The notes under the pieces are model-generated. The model did no database searches. It was not told the DNA's origin and was given only the letters and a program-made list of their open reading frames with translations. Source: an uncultured Verrucomicrobia subdivision 3 bacterium (GTDB taxonomy: Bacteria > Verrucomicrobiota > Verrucomicrobiia > Limisphaerales > DASXHY01). Taken from it: a stretch of DNA of 64,000 nt. Location: assembly GCA_937890005.1 (NCBI GenBank), contig CALBZA010000070.1, forward strand, positions 55,992 to 119,991. Reading direction: 5' to 3'. How positions within the stretch are numbered: position 1 is the stretch's first letter; each line of letters opens with the position of its first letter. Of the stretch, positions 1-7,453 are shown in pieces. The position numbers and the translations under genes are program-made.

Positions 1-1
1 G

Positions 2-658
2 GAACGCGCGCGTCGCCTCTACCTCGATGGCGGCAAAACGCAGATCAACGGTGCACCATTGCGCGTGATTTCCTGTCATCTCGGCGGCAGTTCCAGTGTG
101 ACGGGCATCCTGAACGGAGCGGCCATTGGAACCAGCATGGGCATGAGCCCGCAATCGGGTTTGCCACAGAACAATCGCGTGGGTGATCTCGACGCTGAGG
201 CGATTCCTTACGCGGTGAAAACGTTCGGCATCACGATCGACGAGGCGCAGCGCCAGCTTTCGAAGGAATCCGGACTCAAAGGTTTGAGCGGCGTTTCGAA
301 CGACATTCGCGACATCATGGCTGCCGCAGCTCAGGGCGATGCGCAGGCGAAGATGGCCATCGACGTTTTCGTTGCGAGTGCGAGGCATTGGATCGGCAGT
401 TATTTCTTCGAGCTGAACGGTGCGGACGCGATTGTGTTCACAGCGGGAACCGGTGAGAACCGTACCGAACTGCGAGCGGCGATCTGTGCGAACCTCGAAA
501 ATCTCGGGATCGTGCTCGATGCGGAAAAGAACAAGTCGGTTCAAGCAACTGAAGCAGTGATCAGCTCTGAAAGTTCGCGCGTGAAGGTCATGGTGATTCC
601 GACCAACGAGGAACTCGTCGTGGCGCGGGAAGTGAAACGATTTTTGGAAAACAACTGA
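2..658 (+). CDS. ackA: Acetate/propionate kinase homologue, C-terminal part (5' cut by window edge)
   Basis: The frame is open from base 2, so about 218 C-terminal residues of a roughly 400-residue kinase are visible. The family transfers phosphate between acyl phosphate and ADP. Recognisable blocks are ISCHLGGSSS, TSMGMSP, NRVGDLD, SKESGLKGLSGVSND and FTAGTGEN, ending in IPTNEELVVARE as in AckA. Several blocks differ from the housekeeping enzyme: E. coli has HLGNGGS and GTRSGDIDP where this protein has HLGGSSS and NNRVGDLD. The next genes are microcompartment shell genes, and Planctomycetes-Verrucomicrobia microcompartment loci carry such a kinase, so I infer that it makes ATP from the acyl phosphate produced by that pathway. 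A 155-bp repeat-filled gap separates it from the BMC-H gene. Confidence 0.9.
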   Translation, partial: ERARRLYLDGGKTQINGAPLRVISCHLGGSSSVTGILNGAAIGTSMGMSPQSGLPQNNRVGDLDAEAIPYAVKTFGITIDEAQRQLSKESGLKGLSGVSNDIRDIMAAAAQGDAQAKMAIDVFVASARHWIGSYFFELNGADAIVFTAGTGENRTELRAAICANLENLGIVLDAEKNKSVQATEAVISSESSRVKVMVIPTNEELVVAREVKRFLENN

Positions 659-660
659 TG

Positions 661-793
661 AAAAATTCCAGATTCCAAGTTCCAAACTTCAAAGAAATCC
701 CAGGCTTCGAGCTCCAGGAAACACGTTCATCACGTGATTGGGATTTGATGTTTGGAAGCTCATTGGAAATTGGAATCTGGAATTTGGAACTTA
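661..793. repeat. Inverted word repeat, TTCCA family
   Basis: The gap between the kinase and the BMC-H gene is almost wholly repeat. The left arm (664-690) is built of TTCCA words and the right arm (about 753-792) of the reverse words TGGAA. AATTCCAGATTCCAA on the left pairs exactly with TTGGAATCTGGAATT on the right. A transcript could fold into a long stem with a loop of about 60 bases. No gene is visible inside. Confidence 0.8.
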
Positions 794-813
794 CCTAGAA
801 CTCAAACTGAATT

Positions 814-1098
814 ATGGCACATCAAGCAATTGGAATGATCGAAACGCGCGGCCTCGTCGCTCTCGTCGAAGGCACCGACGCGATGCTCAAGGCGGCGAAC
901 GTTGAACTCGCCGGACCGATGACACAGGTCGGCAATGCACTCGTCACGGCAGTTGTCGTTGGCGACGTGGCGGCTGTCAAAGCAGCTGTCGATGCCGGCG
1001 CGCAGGCCATCAAGGCCATCAAAGGCGACGTGGTGAGCGTGCATGTCATCGCCCGTCCACATCAGGATGTCGAAGCCGTTCTGCCGAAAAAGAAGTAA
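814..1098 (+). CDS. BMC-H hexameric microcompartment shell protein
   Basis: A single BMC domain (Pfam 00936 type) fills the 94-residue product. The family forms cyclic hexamers that tile the facets of a bacterial microcompartment. Visible signatures are the N-terminal AIGMIETRGLVALVEGTDAM, the segment GNALVTAVVVGDVAAVK, and the end VVSVHVIARPHQDVE. The residues VGNA at about 39-42 fall where the central pore loop lies in this family; pore size and charge cannot be judged from this. It is the only BMC-H in the window although such loci often have two, so another may lie upstream of base 1. It sits between the acetate kinase homologue and the first BMC-P gene, with repeats on both sides. Confidence 0.96.
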   Translation: MAHQAIGMIETRGLVALVEGTDAMLKAANVELAGPMTQVGNALVTAVVVGDVAAVKAAVDAGAQAIKAIKGDVVSVHVIARPHQDVEAVLPKKK

Positions 1099-1174
1099 GT
1101 CGTGAAACGTGATTCGTGATCTGTGATCGCGAGCGAAAGCTCTTCATGTTGTCACGCATCATTCCTCACGCAGT
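1099..1174. repeat. Inverted word repeat, GTGA/TCAC family
   Basis: Left arm 1099-1130 is made of CGTGA words (CGTGAAACGTGATTCGTGAT) and the right arm 1150-1174 of the reverse TCACGCA words. It starts right at the BMC-H stop codon and ends just before the next gene. The same family recurs near 7394, 18081, 23239 and 63445. Confidence 0.75.
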
Positions 1175-1180
1175 ACGCTT

Positions 1181-1492
1181 ATGTTTCTCGCCAAAGTCGA
1201 AGGCGCAGTGGTCGCCACGAAAAAAGATCCCGCGATGAGCGGGCGCAAGCTCCTGTTGCTGCGCCCCCAGCTCGTGGACGACAAGGACCCCACGAAGTTT
1301 CGTCCCGGTGCCAATACGATTGTTGCCGTGGACAGCGTCGGCGCAGGCGTTGGTGAAATGGTGTTGTTCTGCCAGGGAAGTTCCGCGCGGCTGGCGCCTG
1401 GAATGAAGGAAGCGCCGGTGGACGCAGTGATCATCGGCATCGTCGATACGGTGGATGTGTTTGGGAAACAGATTTTCAGTGCGAAAGCGTAG
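1181..1492 (+). CDS. BMC-P pentameric shell vertex protein (EutN/CcmL family), first copy
   Basis: The 103-residue product matches the EutN/CcmL family, whose pentamers cap the vertices of microcompartments. It begins MFLAKVEGAVVATKKDPAMSG, the usual start for this fold, and ends VIIGIVDTVDVFGK, where the GIVD motif is a family hallmark. The loop GAGVGEMVLFCQGSSAR is the conserved segment around the pentamer pore. It is the first of three such genes in this operon and is the longest copy. Three BMC-P paralogues in one locus is the pattern known from Planctomycetes-Verrucomicrobia microcompartments; whether they mix in one pentamer cannot be seen here. Confidence 0.95.
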   Translation: MFLAKVEGAVVATKKDPAMSGRKLLLLRPQLVDDKDPTKFRPGANTIVAVDSVGAGVGEMVLFCQGSSARLAPGMKEAPVDAVIIGIVDTVDVFGKQIFSAKA

Positions 1493-1593
1493 TCACGGAT
1501 GAAACACAGATTGAACACAGATGACGAATCCGCAAATGCCGCGGAGGCCCGCAGATTCCGATCTGCGGAAATTTGTGAAATCTGCGGAAACAT
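1493..1593. repeat. Word repeat between BMC-P1 and aldehyde dehydrogenase (ACACAGA / CTGCGGA words)
   Basis: This gap contains AACACAGATTGAACACAGAT followed by words of the type GCAGATTCCG and ATCTGCGGAAA that face each other (AATCCGCAAAT against ATTTGTGAAATCTGCGG, imperfect). It is another word family but has the same facing layout as the other gaps of this operon. No gene is seen. Confidence 0.6.
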
Positions 1594-3102
1594 ATGAATT
1601 CAGTGAACGAGACTTTGATTCGAGATGTGGTGGCGGAGGTGCTTGGCCGCCTGAACGGTGCCGCGGTTGCGCCCAAAACGAACGGCTCCTCGGCTCCGGC
1701 GAGTTCATGCGGCTGTGGTGAAAAGCGCGTGAACATTGCAACGGGCGGCAGCTTCGGTTCGAGCGCCGGCAAGTACGGCGTGTTTTCCGATGCCAACGAA
1801 GCTTGCGCGGCGGCCAGCCACGGGTTCTGGCAGTTGCAGCAGAAGGGTGTTGCGGCGCGCGCCAAGGTGGTTGAGATCGTCAAAACGATGGCCGAGGCGA
1901 ACGCGGAGGAATGGGGCCGAATCGAACTCGAGGAAACAAAGATCGGCCGTCTCGATCACAAGATTGCGAAGCTGAAGATCATCAAGCTCGTACCCGGTGT
2001 CGAATGGCTCCGTCCCGACGCGCGCAGTGGCGATCATGGCATCACGCTTGAGGAATACACTCCATTCGGAGTTGTCGCGGCGATCACGCCTTCGACGCAT
2101 TCGATTCCCACGCTGAGCGGCAACATCGTGAACATCGTCGCGGCAGGCAACGCCGTGGTGTTTAACGCGCATCCGGGCGCGGCCAGATGTGCAGCCATGG
2201 CCGTCCGCGAATACAACAAGGCGATCGAACGCGAAACCGGAATTCAGAATCTCATCACCATCATCGAGACGCCGACGCTCGATTCCTTTTCTGCGATCTG
2301 CAAAAACGAAGCGGTTCGGCTGCTCTGCGTCACCGGCGGTCCGGCGGTCGTGAAAGCGGCGATGCAATCCGGCAAGCGCGCGATTTGCGCCGGTCCTGGA
2401 AATCCGCCCGTGTTTGTCGATGACACTTGCTGTCCGACGCGTGCGGCAAGGGCAATCATCGAAGGTGGCGCGTTCGACAACAACCTGCTGTGCATCGGTG
2501 AAAAGGAAGTGTTCGTGCTCGACAGCGTTGCGGACAAGTTGATGCAGCGGATGTCTGAGAACGGCGCGGTGAAGTTGAATTCGACGCAGCTGGAGAATCT
2601 GTCGAAAGCCGCGTTCACCTTCAAGGAAGGGCAGGGCGGTGGTTGCGGTCATGCCTCTGTGAATCGCGATTTCATCGGCAAGGACGTTTCGGTTCTCGCA
2701 AAGGCCGCGGGAGTGAATGTTCCGGCGGGCACACAGCTTCTCTTTGCCGAGACCGATGCGAATCACCTGTTTGTTCAGGAGGAGCAGATGATGCCGATGG
2801 TGCCGATCGTTCGCGTGAAGAGCGTTGAGGAAGGCATCGAACTTTCGAAACAGGCCGAGCACAACTACAAGCACACGGCGATCATTCATTCGCACGATGT
2901 GGAGAACATCACCGCGATGGCCCGCGCGCTCGACACCACTTTGTTTGTGAAGAACGGCGCATCGCCGACGGGTCTCGGACTTGGCGGTGAAGGTTACCTG
3001 AGTTTCTCAATCGCCACGCCGACAGGTGAAGGCATCACGAATCCGAGGACGTTCACGCGCGTGCGGCGTTGTGTGATGGTGGACAATCTCAGGATTTACT
3101 GA
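1594..3102 (+). CDS. CoA-acylating aldehyde dehydrogenase of the microcompartment (PduP/EutE-like)
   Basis: This 502-residue enzyme should oxidise an aldehyde such as lactaldehyde or propionaldehyde to acyl-CoA with NAD, inside the shell. Residues 1-22 (VNETLIRDVVAEVLGRL) form a short amphipathic helix, followed by a Gly/Ala/Ser linker to about residue 45. That is the layout of encapsulation peptides that target cargo to shell proteins, as in PduP. The catalytic domain follows. The motif FDNNLLCIGEKE places the catalytic cysteine at about residue 300, and PSTHSIPTLSGNIVNIV and GAGPGNPPVFVD-like segments (ICAGPGNPPVFVD here) are typical of the acylating class. Gene order (shell genes on both sides) fits the Planctomycetes-Verrucomicrobia type locus. 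The exact substrate is inferred from the neighbouring aldolase, not proven. Confidence 0.94.
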   Translation: MNSVNETLIRDVVAEVLGRLNGAAVAPKTNGSSAPASSCGCGEKRVNIATGGSFGSSAGKYGVFSDANEACAAASHGFWQLQQKGVAARAKVVEIVKTMAEANAEEWGRIELEETKIGRLDHKIAKLKIIKLVPGVEWLRPDARSGDHGITLEEYTPFGVVAAITPSTHSIPTLSGNIVNIVAAGNAVVFNAHPGAARCAAMAVREYNKAIERETGIQNLITIIETPTLDSFSAICKNEAVRLLCVTGGPAVVKAAMQSGKRAICAGPGNPPVFVDDTCCPTRAARAIIEGGAFDNNLLCIGEKEVFVLDSVADKLMQRMSENGAVKLNSTQLENLSKAAFTFKEGQGGGCGHASVNRDFIGKDVSVLAKAAGVNVPAGTQLLFAETDANHLFVQEEQMMPMVPIVRVKSVEEGIELSKQAEHNYKHTAIIHSHDVENITAMARALDTTLFVKNGASPTGLGLGGEGYLSFSIATPTGEGITNPRTFTRVRRCVMVDNLRIY

Positions 3103-3109
3103 ACGGGTT

Positions 3110-3248
3110 TGATGAAATTCCAAACTCCAAGTTCCAGTATCCATAGAAGCTTCAAGTTCCAAGCTTCAGAATGGAACACGAGCGCTTCGCATTGGAATTT
3201 TGCCATTGGAGTTTGTTTGGATTTTGGAACTTCGAATCTGGAGTTTTC
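3110..3248. repeat. Inverted word repeat, TTCCA family
   Basis: Left arm (about 3116-3168) consists of TTCCAAACTCCAAGTTCCAG and related words with two AAGCTTC boxes. The right arm (about 3198-3246) consists of the reverse TTGGAA/TTTGGAACTTCGAA words. It fills the gap between aldehyde dehydrogenase and the second BMC-P gene. It is the same family as at 661-793 and 3533-3660. Confidence 0.75.
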
Positions 3249-3251
3249 CCG

Positions 3252-3530
3252 ATGTTGCTAGCTCGTGTCGAAGGCAATGTGGTTGCGACCCGGAAGCATC
3301 CGAGCTTCGAGGGGTGGCGGCTTGTCATCTGTCAGCCGATCAACAACGCGGGCGATCCCGAAGGCGTTCCGCAGGTGGCGATCGACCCGCATGGAGCTGG
3401 AATGCATCAGCGCGTGATCATTTCGTCCGACGGCGCCGCCACGCGGAAAACGGTTGGCGACAGCAAAAGTCCCGCGCGCTGGATGGTGGTTGGGATTGTC
3501 GATGAGAAGGAACCGGGAGTGCCGGTATGA
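3252..3530 (+). CDS. BMC-P pentameric shell vertex protein, second copy
   Basis: The 92-residue product begins MLLARVEGNVVATRKHPSFEG and ends WMVVGIVDEKEPGVPV, both typical of EutN/CcmL vertex proteins. The frame is open upstream to 3171, but that part is intergenic repeat and would add 27 residues of no family likeness, so I chose the ATG at 3252. It shares the RVEGNVVAT-type opening with the first copy but has a different middle loop (HGAGMHQRVIISSDGAATRK). It probably forms vertex pentamers of the same shell. Confidence 0.94.
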   Translation: MLLARVEGNVVATRKHPSFEGWRLVICQPINNAGDPEGVPQVAIDPHGAGMHQRVIISSDGAATRKTVGDSKSPARWMVVGIVDEKEPGVPV

Positions 3531-3532
3531 AG

Positions 3533-3672
3533 ATTTTAAATTCCAAATCCCAAGTTCCAAATTCCAACGAAGCTTCAAGTTCCAGGCTTCAATCTGAATG
3601 CGGTTGCGCGTTCCTCTGGAATTCAACTTTTGAATTTCTCGGAACTTAGAACTCAGAAATCAAAACTTAAAA
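3533..3672. repeat. Inverted word repeat, TTCCA family
   Basis: Words TTCCAAATCCCAAGTTCCAA and AAGCTTCAAGTTCCAGGCTTC on the left face CTGGAATTCAACTTTTGAA and CGGAACTTAGAACTC on the right. It fills the gap between the second and third BMC-P genes. The left arm closely resembles the one at 3116-3168, including the AAGCTTCAAGTTCCA block. Confidence 0.7.
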
Positions 3673-3675
3673 AGC

Positions 3676-3981
3676 ATGCGTCTCGGAACCGTCATAGGTC
3701 GCGTCACTTTGAGCGTTGCTGTTCCTGCTTTGGAAGGCGGACGCTGGCTCATCGTGAGTCCGTTCAATCGCGAGCATTTCCAACGCGGCACCGACGCACC
3801 CGCGGGCATGAGCAAAGAGCCGACGCTGGTGGTTTACGACGACCTGGGCGGCGGAGTGGGGCATACGATCGGAGTGATTGAAGGCGCGGAAGCGACGGCT
3901 CCATTCGAGAAACCGACTCCCATTGATGCGATCAACGCCGCGCTGGTGGACGAAATTTTTTACAGCCCGTTTGAACGGTAG
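3676..3981 (+). CDS. BMC-P pentameric shell vertex protein, third copy
   Basis: The 101-residue product starts MRLGTVIGRVTLSVAVPALEG and contains DDLGGGVGHTIGVIEGAEAT, matching the conserved pore-loop region of EutN/CcmL proteins. Its end (PIDAINAALVDEIFY) has ALVD in place of the usual GIVD, so it is the most divergent of the three copies here. It lies directly upstream of the class II aldolase. Differences between the three vertex paralogues suggest distinct roles, but the sequence does not show which. Confidence 0.92.
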   Translation: MRLGTVIGRVTLSVAVPALEGGRWLIVSPFNREHFQRGTDAPAGMSKEPTLVVYDDLGGGVGHTIGVIEGAEATAPFEKPTPIDAINAALVDEIFYSPFER

Positions 3982-3991
3982 CGTCGAGTAG

Positions 3992-4034
3992 CGCAGCTGT
4001 CTCAGCTGCGGGTTTGGGGCAGCGTCTCGCTGCC
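3992..4034. repeat. Two short palindromic hairpins in the gap before the aldolase
   Basis: CGCAGCTGTCTCAGCTGCG at 3992-4010 and GGCAGCGTCTCGCTGCC at 4018-4034 are near-perfect hairpins in a 160-bp gene-free gap. A third element, GAGACGCCGCTAC, follows near 4118. Neither hairpin is followed by a T-run, so they are not classical terminators. They look like short interspersed repeats of this genome. Confidence 0.7.
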
Positions 4035-4141
4035 AGTTGTTGCGACGGGATCTGCGCCCGGACGGTGCAGCATCGCAGGCGGGCCACCTGAGCAACGGGA
4101 TTTGCGGTGCTCACAGAGACGCCGCTACAGACGAATCTAAA

Positions 4142-5215
4142 ATGAAACAAGTGATCAGTGTTCGAGATCTGGAGCAGATGGTGCAGGAAGGCAAAGACGT
4201 CCGCGCGCTGCCCGACAGTGCGATTTTGACTCCCTCAGCGCGGGATTATCTGCGCGACCTGGAATTGAAGAATTTCAAGACAGCGACACCAGACGTTGCG
4301 AAACCGGCATCGGCGCCCGCCATTGACAGCAAGCCCCGACCGCCGTCCAAGCCGCTGAATTCGAAGAGCCCCAAAGCTGAACTGGAGGCATTTTTCAATT
4401 CGCCCTATGCCCACAGCCTCAAGGAACAGATTTGTGAAATGGGCCATCGTCTCTGGAAGCGCGCCTACGTCGATGGCAATGGCGGTAACATGGCGATCCG
4501 CGTCGGTGAGGACATTGCGATCTGCACGCCCACGCTCGTGAGCAAAGGTTCGTTGAAGCCGGAGGACATGTGCCTGGTGGATTTCGAAGGCAACCAGCTT
4601 TGTGGGACGAAGAAGCGCACCAGCGAGATTTTGATGCACCTGCAGATGATGAAGCGGCAGCCGAAGGCGATCGCCACCTGCCATTGTCATCCGCCCTACG
4701 CCACGGCGTTCGCGGTCGCCAACGTTGCGCCGCCGACCTGCATGCTGCCTGAATATGAAGTTTTCTGTTCCGTCGGAGTGGCACCGTATCGCACGCCCGG
4801 TTCACCGGACATGGGCAAGCTCGTCGCTGAACTGACCGATCAATACAACACGATCCTGATGGCCAATCACGGTGTCGTCACCTGGTCGCATAACAACATC
4901 GAGGAGGCGTACTGGCGGATGGAGATCATTGAAGCCTATTGCCGCACGATCGTCGTGGCCGGACAGCTCGGGAAGCCGATCAACACATTTACCGGAGAGC
5001 AGATGAAGGATCTTCTCAAGATCAAGCAGAGCCTGGGTTTCGTGGATCCGCGCTACAACATGAAGGAATGCGAGCTTTGCGACAGCGGCGAGTGGCGGCC
5101 GGGAGTCACCTGTTCCGTTCCTCTGCAGGGAAATTCCGCGATCGGATACGATGCGGAAGCCGAGGCGGCAGTGAAGGCGATCACCGATCAGATCATGTCC
5201 CAGCTGAAGGGCTGA
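4142..5215 (+). CDS. Class II aldolase of the microcompartment (fuculose/rhamnulose-phosphate aldolase type)
   Basis: This 357-residue protein has a family domain from about residue 85 to 290 preceded by an unusual N-terminal extension of about 80 residues. The extension has a short helical part (VRDLEQMVQEG) and then LTPSARDYLRDL, followed by a Pro/Ser/Lys linker. Metal and catalytic residues of class II aldolases are visible: SEIL (Glu162), CHCHPP (His181, His183) and ANHGVVTW (His243). The family cleaves a deoxy-sugar phosphate into dihydroxyacetone phosphate and lactaldehyde; lactaldehyde would feed the acylating dehydrogenase. The N-terminal extension may target it into the shell. The open frame continues upstream to 4037 through repeat hairpins, so the ATG at 4142 is chosen. 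It is the last gene of the operon seen here. Confidence 0.92.
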   Translation: MKQVISVRDLEQMVQEGKDVRALPDSAILTPSARDYLRDLELKNFKTATPDVAKPASAPAIDSKPRPPSKPLNSKSPKAELEAFFNSPYAHSLKEQICEMGHRLWKRAYVDGNGGNMAIRVGEDIAICTPTLVSKGSLKPEDMCLVDFEGNQLCGTKKRTSEILMHLQMMKRQPKAIATCHCHPPYATAFAVANVAPPTCMLPEYEVFCSVGVAPYRTPGSPDMGKLVAELTDQYNTILMANHGVVTWSHNNIEEAYWRMEIIEAYCRTIVVAGQLGKPINTFTGEQMKDLLKIKQSLGFVDPRYNMKECELCDSGEWRPGVTCSVPLQGNSAIGYDAEAEAAVKAITDQIMSQLKG

Positions 5216-5408
5216 GCCGACCTTCCACAAACTTGAGAAAATTTTTCAGAAATTCTTCAGTAGCATGGGTTAGGCTTCATGCACGAGGAGTTCAAGGCAT
5301 ACGCATTGCTGTCACCCTGCCGTGCGCACGACAACGGACACGCAAGTGACTCAATTTTTGCCAGTTGATAGACAGTCTGTGATCTGCGATAAGACGCCCG
5401 GCGGTTCG

Positions 5409-6509
5409 ATGAGAAAAATCCTGGTCATTGACGACGAAGAATGGTTGCGCGAGATGATTCAACTCGCCCTTCGCCAAAATGGATTCGAAGTCATCGAGGC
5501 TGAGAACGGAGAACGCGGAATCGAACTGGCAAAAAAGGAACTTCCCGACCTCATCCTCTGCGACGTCAACATGGACAAGGTGGACGGCTACGCGACTCTT
5601 TCGTCACTTCGCAGCGAAGGTTCCACCGCTTCGATCCCGTTCATCCTGATGACCGGCCTCGCGGATCAGGCCGGCATGCGACACGGAATGGAGCTCGGCG
5701 CGGACGATTATCTTCCCAAGCCGTTCACCATCGAAGCTCTTTACGCTGCAGTCGATGTTCGCCTGAAGAAGGTGAATGCAGTCCGGCAGGAGGCAGAAAA
5801 GAAACTCGCTGACCTGCGGGAAAACATCAGCATGATGCTGCCGCACGAGTTGCGGACGCCGTTGAACGGCATTCTGGCCTACGGCGAAATTTTGACCTCC
5901 GATGCCGCGTCGCTTCAGCCGGAGGAAATCTCCGAGATGGGCCAGGTGATTTATCAATCCGGCAAGCGCCTGGAACATCTGGTTGAAAACTTCCTGATCT
6001 TTGCGCAGCTTGAACTCCTTGGTGCTGATCCGCAAAAGCTTCAATCACTTCTCGGCAAGAAAACCGAAGTTCCTTCCAGTCTGATCGAACAACAGGCACA
6101 GGATCAGGCCCGCACCGCGAATCGGCCAGATGATGTTCAGCTGGAAGTCAGCGAGATTCCAATCGCGATGTCCGAGGATTACCTGGGAAAGATCGTTGGC
6201 GAACTGATTCAGAACGCCCTGAAGTTTTCCCAGCCGGGAACGCCGGTTGTTGTGCGACTGGTGGAGCAGGGTGGCTACGCGATTTTGACTGTGACCGACC
6301 GTGGCCGCGGTCTTTCCACCGAGCACATTGCAAAGATCGGCGCCTACATGCAGTTCGATCGCAAGATGCACGAGCAGCAGGGGCTCGGACTCGGTCTTAC
6401 CATCTGCAAACGGCTTACTGAAATGCACGGCGGCACGCTCGCGATTCAGAGCGAACTCGGTGCTGGAACGACAGTGACCGTGAAACTTCCCAGGGCCCAG
6501 CAGGCCTGA
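5409..6509 (+). CDS. Hybrid response regulator / histidine kinase
   Basis: The 366-residue protein has an N-terminal receiver domain (residues 1-118) with acidic pocket Asp8/Asp9, phospho-acceptor Asp52 in LCDVNMDKVDG, Thr82 and Lys104 in LPKPF. A short coiled linker follows, then a HisKA segment with phospho-histidine His146 in MLPHELRTPLNG, and an ATPase domain with an N-box (ELIQNALKFSQ) and G-boxes (DRGRGLS, GLGLGL). It has no membrane segment or sensor domain, so it is a cytosolic relay kinase driven by phosphorylation or a partner. The ATG at 5409 is preferred; an upstream start at 5322 would add 29 residues without domain. The 193-bp gap upstream holds no visible gene. Its target is unknown. 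Confidence 0.9.
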   Translation: MRKILVIDDEEWLREMIQLALRQNGFEVIEAENGERGIELAKKELPDLILCDVNMDKVDGYATLSSLRSEGSTASIPFILMTGLADQAGMRHGMELGADDYLPKPFTIEALYAAVDVRLKKVNAVRQEAEKKLADLRENISMMLPHELRTPLNGILAYGEILTSDAASLQPEEISEMGQVIYQSGKRLEHLVENFLIFAQLELLGADPQKLQSLLGKKTEVPSSLIEQQAQDQARTANRPDDVQLEVSEIPIAMSEDYLGKIVGELIQNALKFSQPGTPVVVRLVEQGGYAILTVTDRGRGLSTEHIAKIGAYMQFDRKMHEQQGLGLGLTICKRLTEMHGGTLAIQSELGAGTTVTVKLPRAQQA

Positions 6510-6513
6510 ATTC

Positions 6514-7392
6514 TCAACCGGGCCAGATGGTGATCTGAACGCGAAAGCGCGTTTCGATTGCACTGATGGCGAACTGCCACAACTGTGGTCCCGGATAGAG
6601 GAGCAGGATGCCGCAAATTCCGAGGGCAACGATTGGTCCGAAATCGATCTTTCTTGCGCGTATTGATCCCAGTCCGACGGCATTCAGGATGTTCCTGGAA
6701 CTGCTGCCTGCAAAATCCCAAAGCGGATTCGTGCCGAGATAGACGTAGGTGGTGATCAGGTGCAGCGTGAAGAAGATCGGGAGAAGATACTTGAGGCTGA
6801 GCAGGACGCTGGCGCCGACTGCGACGCATTGTCCGGCAAGATGCAGATTGGAACTCGCGGGATTAACTACTTCGCAGCGAATCATCGCGGGATGAAAGGC
6901 GAGCCAGAGCAGTCCGCCAAGCACGGCAGGCAAAGCCAGTTGAATCCATCCGGGCCAGTTCGCCACTTTTCCGAGATGCAGCGTGATCAGTTTTTGGAGC
7001 GGGTCTGATGATGCGTTCCGGCGATTGAAACAGGTGAGGAACAACAGCCAGAAGTAGAAAACGACAATCACTCGGAGCAGGCTGAGGACGGAAAACAGCA
7101 ACAGATGCCAGCCGTTGTTGTTTCGGAACGCGAGAACAACCACACCAAGATCCAGCTGCGGTGTCCAGCTGAGCGACGGCGCCAGCGCGCGGTAAAGATA
7201 AGCGCGAATCGAAACCAGCAGAGCGAGGTAAACGAGAAGATCCCAGCGTTTCAGCCGGCTCGGTGCCGTTCGCCGGATTGTTCCGGCGAGAGTCGCCGGT
7301 GTCGCGCGGAGGAGCGGATCAAGCCTCGCCGACCTCCAGCTCAGCCAGAGCAGCAATCCTGCGACGTTCAGGATGAAGTCGAGAAAAGACAT
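6514..7392 (-). CDS. YggT-family-like integral membrane protein
   Basis: The 292-residue product has five or six hydrophobic segments and resembles the YggT family in duplicated form. The segments TCFNRRNASSDPLQKLITLHLG and NPLWDFAGSSSRNILNAVG each recall the YggT loop in which an Asn/Ser-Pro stretch is followed by a membrane-facing helix. No catalytic motif is seen. YggT proteins are membrane proteins of uncertain role, linked in some bacteria to osmotic stress or cell division. It is convergent with the histidine kinase (5 bp apart) and divergent from nothing obvious. I am fairly sure of membrane location, less sure of family. Confidence 0.65.
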   Translation of the reverse strand: MSFLDFILNVAGLLLWLSWRSARLDPLLRATPATLAGTIRRTAPSRLKRWDLLVYLALLVSIRAYLYRALAPSLSWTPQLDLGVVVLAFRNNNGWHLLLFSVLSLLRVIVVFYFWLLFLTCFNRRNASSDPLQKLITLHLGKVANWPGWIQLALPAVLGGLLWLAFHPAMIRCEVVNPASSNLHLAGQCVAVGASVLLSLKYLLPIFFTLHLITTYVYLGTNPLWDFAGSSSRNILNAVGLGSIRARKIDFGPIVALGICGILLLYPGPQLWQFAISAIETRFRVQITIWPG

Positions 7393-7393
7393 C

Positions 7394-7444
7394 GCGATTC
7401 GTGATACGTGAAACGCGATTCGGAGTCACGCATCACGTTTCGAC
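7394..7444. repeat. Inverted word repeat, GTGA/TCAC family
   Basis: CGATTCGTGATACGTGAAAC faces TCACGCATCACGTTTCG, so the arms pair across a short loop. It fills the 61-bp gap between sucD and the YggT-like gene. Confidence 0.65.
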
Positions 7445-7453
7445 CGCGATGCG

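Noticed and set aside
659..813. CRISPR array
   Set aside because: The repeated words are short, degenerate and face each other; there are no regular spacers and no cas genes.
1705..2895. Long open frame on the minus strand over the aldehyde dehydrogenase gene
   Set aside because: It is rich in Arg and His, has no family likeness, and is a product of high GC on the opposite strand of a clear gene.
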